Origin: Campylobacteraceae bacterium
Lineage (GTDB): Bacteria; Campylobacterota; Campylobacteria; Campylobacterales; Sulfurovaceae
NCBI GenBank assembly: GCA_027056615.1
Contig: JALUKJ010000411.1
Coordinates: forward strand, 1 to 6,892
Reading direction: 5' to 3'
DNA length: 6,892 nucleotides
This document shows positions 4,680 to 6,892 of the stretch, one piece after another. The notes beneath the pieces were generated by a model, which was not told the DNA's origin, made no database searches, and saw only the letters and a program-made list of their open reading frames with translations. Each line of letters opens with the position of its first letter. Position 1 is the stretch's first letter. A program made the translations under genes and the position numbers.

Positions 4680-5993
4680 GTGTCAAAAAAACTACACCTT
4701 ATAAGCCTTGGCTGTACTAAAAATCTTGTCGATTCAGAGGTTATGCTTGGGCGACTTCGTGACTATGAAATCTCTGACGATGCAAGTAGCGCTGATGTTA
4801 TTATTGTCAATACTTGTGGCTTTATTGATGCTGCTAAAGAGGAGAGCATTAATACCATTTTAAATGTTCATGAAGAGCGTAAAGAGGGTTCATTGTTAGT
4901 GGTAAGTGGTTGTTTAACAGAGCGTTACCAAGAGGAGTTACAACGAGATTTACCTGAAGTTGACATCTTTACAGGCGTTGGTGACTACGAAAAAATTGAT
5001 AAGATGATTGCCCAAAGGCGTGGTGTTTTTTCACCCTCTGTCTATCTTGCAAATGAAAATTCAGACCGAGTTATTACTGGTTCAAATACTCATGCTTATA
5101 TTAAAATTGCAGAAGGTTGTAACCAAAGCTGTTCATTTTGTGCCATTCCATCGTTTAAAGGAAAGCTTCACTCTCGTACTTTAGAATCTATTAGAAAAGA
5201 GGTTTCTGCTTTAGTAGCTAAAGGCTTTTATGAGTTCTCATTTATCTCTCAAGACTCTTCTAGTTTTGGGCGAGATATTGGGCTAAAAGATGGTTTAGTA
5301 GAACTCATTAAAACAGTTGAAGCAATTGATGGGGTAAAAGTAGCTCGTATTTTATACCTCTATCCAAGCACTACTACATTTAAACTCATAGATACTATTG
5401 CTGACTCAAACGTCTTTCAAACCTATTATGATATGCCTATTCAACAGATTGATGATGGAATTTTAAAGATGATGCGTCGTGGATTTGGAGAGAAGAAGAC
5501 TATTGAGCTTTTAGAGTATATGAAATCTAAAAAAGATGCATTTATACGAACCTCAATTATTGCAGGTCACCCTGGAGAGAGTGATGAAGCATTTAAGCGT
5601 GTTTGTGACTTTATGCGAGAGTTTAAATTTGACCGTTTTAATGTCTTTTTCTACTCCAATGAAGAGACTACTCCTGCCTTTACCATGAAACCTATACCCC
5701 AAGAGATTATAGAAGAGCGTATTGAGGTACTTGAAGCAATTGCAGAAGAGACAACTAAAGCCTCTTTAGAAAAGATGTTAGACAAAACCATTACCGTTAT
5801 TTTAGAAGGTGAAAGTGATGAACATGAGTACATTCTATCTGCACGTCCAACACTTTGGGCAAAAGATATTGATGGTGATATTTTGATTAATGATACTTCT
5901 GATTTAGAGATTGTTTTTGGAGCATTATATGAAGCCAAAATAACCCAACTAGCAGGAGATAGACTTCTTGGAACACTCACTAAAGCTCTCTAG
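4680..5993 (+). CDS. rimO: Ribosomal protein S12 methylthiotransferase RimO
   Basis: RimO is a cytoplasmic radical-SAM enzyme with two iron-sulfur clusters that adds a methylthio group to the conserved aspartate of ribosomal protein S12. The 437-residue length is normal. The N-terminal methylthiotransferase domain has its three cluster cysteines Cys12 (SLGCTKNLVDSE), Cys46 (NTCGFI) and Cys78 (SGCL). The radical-SAM motif is Cys147, Cys151, Cys154 (GCNQSCSFCAIP). YLYPS (226-230), RTSIIAGHPGE (290-300) and a C-terminal TRAM domain (about 365-436) follow. SLGCTKNLVDSE and the lack of MiaB-specific features favour RimO over MiaB. One oddity is DMPIQQ (251-256), where the family usually has His after PxQ. 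The start is GTG, with GGAG 7 bases upstream; it gives the expected N terminus. Its last 26 bases overlap tilS, so the two are co-transcribed. Confidence 0.96.
   Translation: MSKKLHLISLGCTKNLVDSEVMLGRLRDYEISDDASSADVIIVNTCGFIDAAKEESINTILNVHEERKEGSLLVVSGCLTERYQEELQRDLPEVDIFTGVGDYEKIDKMIAQRRGVFSPSVYLANENSDRVITGSNTHAYIKIAEGCNQSCSFCAIPSFKGKLHSRTLESIRKEVSALVAKGFYEFSFISQDSSSFGRDIGLKDGLVELIKTVEAIDGVKVARILYLYPSTTTFKLIDTIADSNVFQTYYDMPIQQIDDGILKMMRRGFGEKKTIELLEYMKSKKDAFIRTSIIAGHPGESDEAFKRVCDFMREFKFDRFNVFFYSNEETTPAFTMKPIPQEIIEERIEVLEAIAEETTKASLEKMLDKTITVILEGESDEHEYILSARPTLWAKDIDGDILINDTSDLEIVFGALYEAKITQLAGDRLLGTLTKAL
5954..5958 (+). promoter_or_regulatory. Ribosome binding site that fixes the tilS start
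   Basis: AGGAG lies inside the 3' end of rimO, 9 bases before the TTG at 5968. The tilS frame is closed by a stop at 5950-5952 and has no ATG or GTG before the PP-loop motif, so this site and the TTG together define the start. Translation of tilS is probably coupled to rimO. Confidence 0.7.
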
Positions 5994-6892
5994 TCAATCT
6001 CTCTCTTTACTTAAAGGCAAAAAAAATCTTCTTGCCTTTTCAGCAGGGGTTGACTCTTCTGCTCTTTTTTTTCTACTTCTTGAACACAATATCTCTTTTG
6101 ATATTGCTTTAGTTAACTATGGTTTACGACAACAAGCAAAAGAAGAAGAAATTTATGCACGTAAACTCTCTAAAAAATATAATCTAAAATCCCATATTTC
6201 CTATGCTCCAAAATTTGAAAATAACTTTGAAAAAAATGCTCGTGATTTTCGATATGCTTTTTTTGATAAACTTATGAGCAACTATGACAATCTTTTAACA
6301 GCCCACCAACTCAATGACCAAGTAGAGTGGTTTCTAATGCGACTCACAAAAGGAGCAGGAGTTCATGAACTTATGGGGTTAGAAGAGGTCTCTATACGAA
6401 AAGATTATAATGTAATTCGCCCTCTACTTCAACAAACAAAAGAAGAGCTACTTAATTATCTTGAAACAAATAATCATCACTATTTTATTGACCAAAGTAA
6501 TTTTGAACCTTATTATGAGCGTAATATCTTTAGAGAGAAGTTCTCAAATAAACTCTTAGAGAGCTATAGCAATGGAATCAAACGTAGTTTCAACTACTTA
6601 AAAGAGGATAAAGAAGCATTAAATAGTGGAGTTAAAGAGCTTTTTCATCAAAAAGAACTTTTTGTTATAAGCTATAAACACTCCTATCAAATACCAAGAG
6701 TTGTTGACCAATACCTCAAAAAACTAGGCTACCTTCTCTCTGCCTCTCAACGAGAGGAGTTAAAGCGTGAGACATCTATTGTCTTTGGAGGAAAGTGGGC
6801 TGTAGAGATTACAGAAGATAAAATCTTTATTTCACCCTACTCTACGGAAAATATACCTAAAAAGTTTAAGGAGCAGTGTCGAGTAGACTCTA
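5968..6892 (+). CDS. tilS: tRNA(Ile)-lysidine synthase TilS, 3' end cut by the window
   Basis: TilS is the essential N-type ATP pyrophosphatase that ligates lysine to C34 of the CAU-anticodon tRNA-Ile, switching it from Met to Ile decoding. From TTG 5968 the frame runs open for 308 codons to the window edge. The PP-loop FSAGVDSS is at residues 24-31 (Ala replaces the usual second Gly). NYGLR (50-54) corresponds to the HGLR motif, NARDFRY (90-96) to the AR..RY motif, and TAHQLNDQVE (111-120) to the usual TAHHxDDQxE, with KGAG at 128-131. RPLL (151-154) and DQSNFEPYYERNIFR (175-189) follow and are characteristic of TilS. Campylobacterota TilS proteins are short, around 320-340 residues, so only a small C-terminal piece is likely missing. 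It overlaps rimO by 26 bases, an order also known in Campylobacter. Confidence 0.93.
   Translation, partial: MEHSLKLSSQSLSLLKGKKNLLAFSAGVDSSALFFLLLEHNISFDIALVNYGLRQQAKEEEIYARKLSKKYNLKSHISYAPKFENNFEKNARDFRYAFFDKLMSNYDNLLTAHQLNDQVEWFLMRLTKGAGVHELMGLEEVSIRKDYNVIRPLLQQTKEELLNYLETNNHHYFIDQSNFEPYYERNIFREKFSNKLLESYSNGIKRSFNYLKEDKEALNSGVKELFHQKELFVISYKHSYQIPRVVDQYLKKLGYLLSASQREELKRETSIVFGGKWAVEITEDKIFISPYSTENIPKKFKEQCRVDS

Noticed and set aside
5651..5980. 109-codon minus-strand frame inside rimO
   Set aside because: It lies wholly antisense to the conserved RimO C-terminal/TRAM coding region and its Ser/Ile-rich product resembles nothing; it is a shadow frame.
1..6892. CRISPR array, tRNA/rRNA, insertion sequence or defence island
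   Set aside because: No regularly spaced direct repeats, no tRNA-like cloverleaf, no transposase or integrase motifs and no recognisable defence-gene domains were found on either strand.

Overview
The window looks like the chromosome of a Campylobacterota (epsilonproteobacterial) organism, probably a free-living Sulfurimonas/Sulfurovum-like bacterium. The basis is the overlapping rimO-tilS gene pair (the same order is known in Campylobacter), an AT-rich sequence, AAGGA-type ribosome binding sites close to ATG, GTG or TTG starts, and TATAAT-like -10 boxes without clear -35 boxes. Genus is an inference.

Layout, left to right. Positions 1-133 are intergenic and hold two short palindromes; one of them is followed by a T-rich tract on the minus strand and probably terminates the first gene. 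Four minus-strand genes follow: a class V PLP aminotransferase (134-1234), a small membrane-anchored DUF4760-like protein (1276-1785), an uncharacterised charged helical/coiled-coil protein (1891-2514) and a glycine-zipper lipoprotein with a GTG start (2641-3105). Each has a -10-like hexamer whose downstream edge lies exactly 29 positions before the start codon, so each may be transcribed from its own promoter. Plus-strand genes follow: an unrecognised 212-residue reading frame with no convincing start (3153-3791) and a SPOR-domain lipoprotein (3890-4351). A 328-base gap (4352-4679) carries degenerate REP-like palindromes and then a plausible promoter and 5'-leader hairpin for rimO. The right end is rimO (4680-5993) and an almost complete tilS (5968 to the edge), which starts inside rimO from a TTG.

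Functionally, the right end is translation machinery: RimO modifies ribosomal protein S12 and TilS makes lysidine in the anticodon of tRNA-Ile. The two lipoproteins belong to the cell envelope. The aminotransferase is central amino-acid metabolism. The DUF4760-like protein and the two unrecognised proteins look like lineage-specific or accessory content. I see no mobile-element gene, CRISPR array, tRNA, rRNA or recognisable defence system. The most useful leads are the REP-like palindromes, the 212-residue frame without a start, the uncharacterised coiled-coil gene with an inverted repeat in its promoter, and the rimO leader hairpin.
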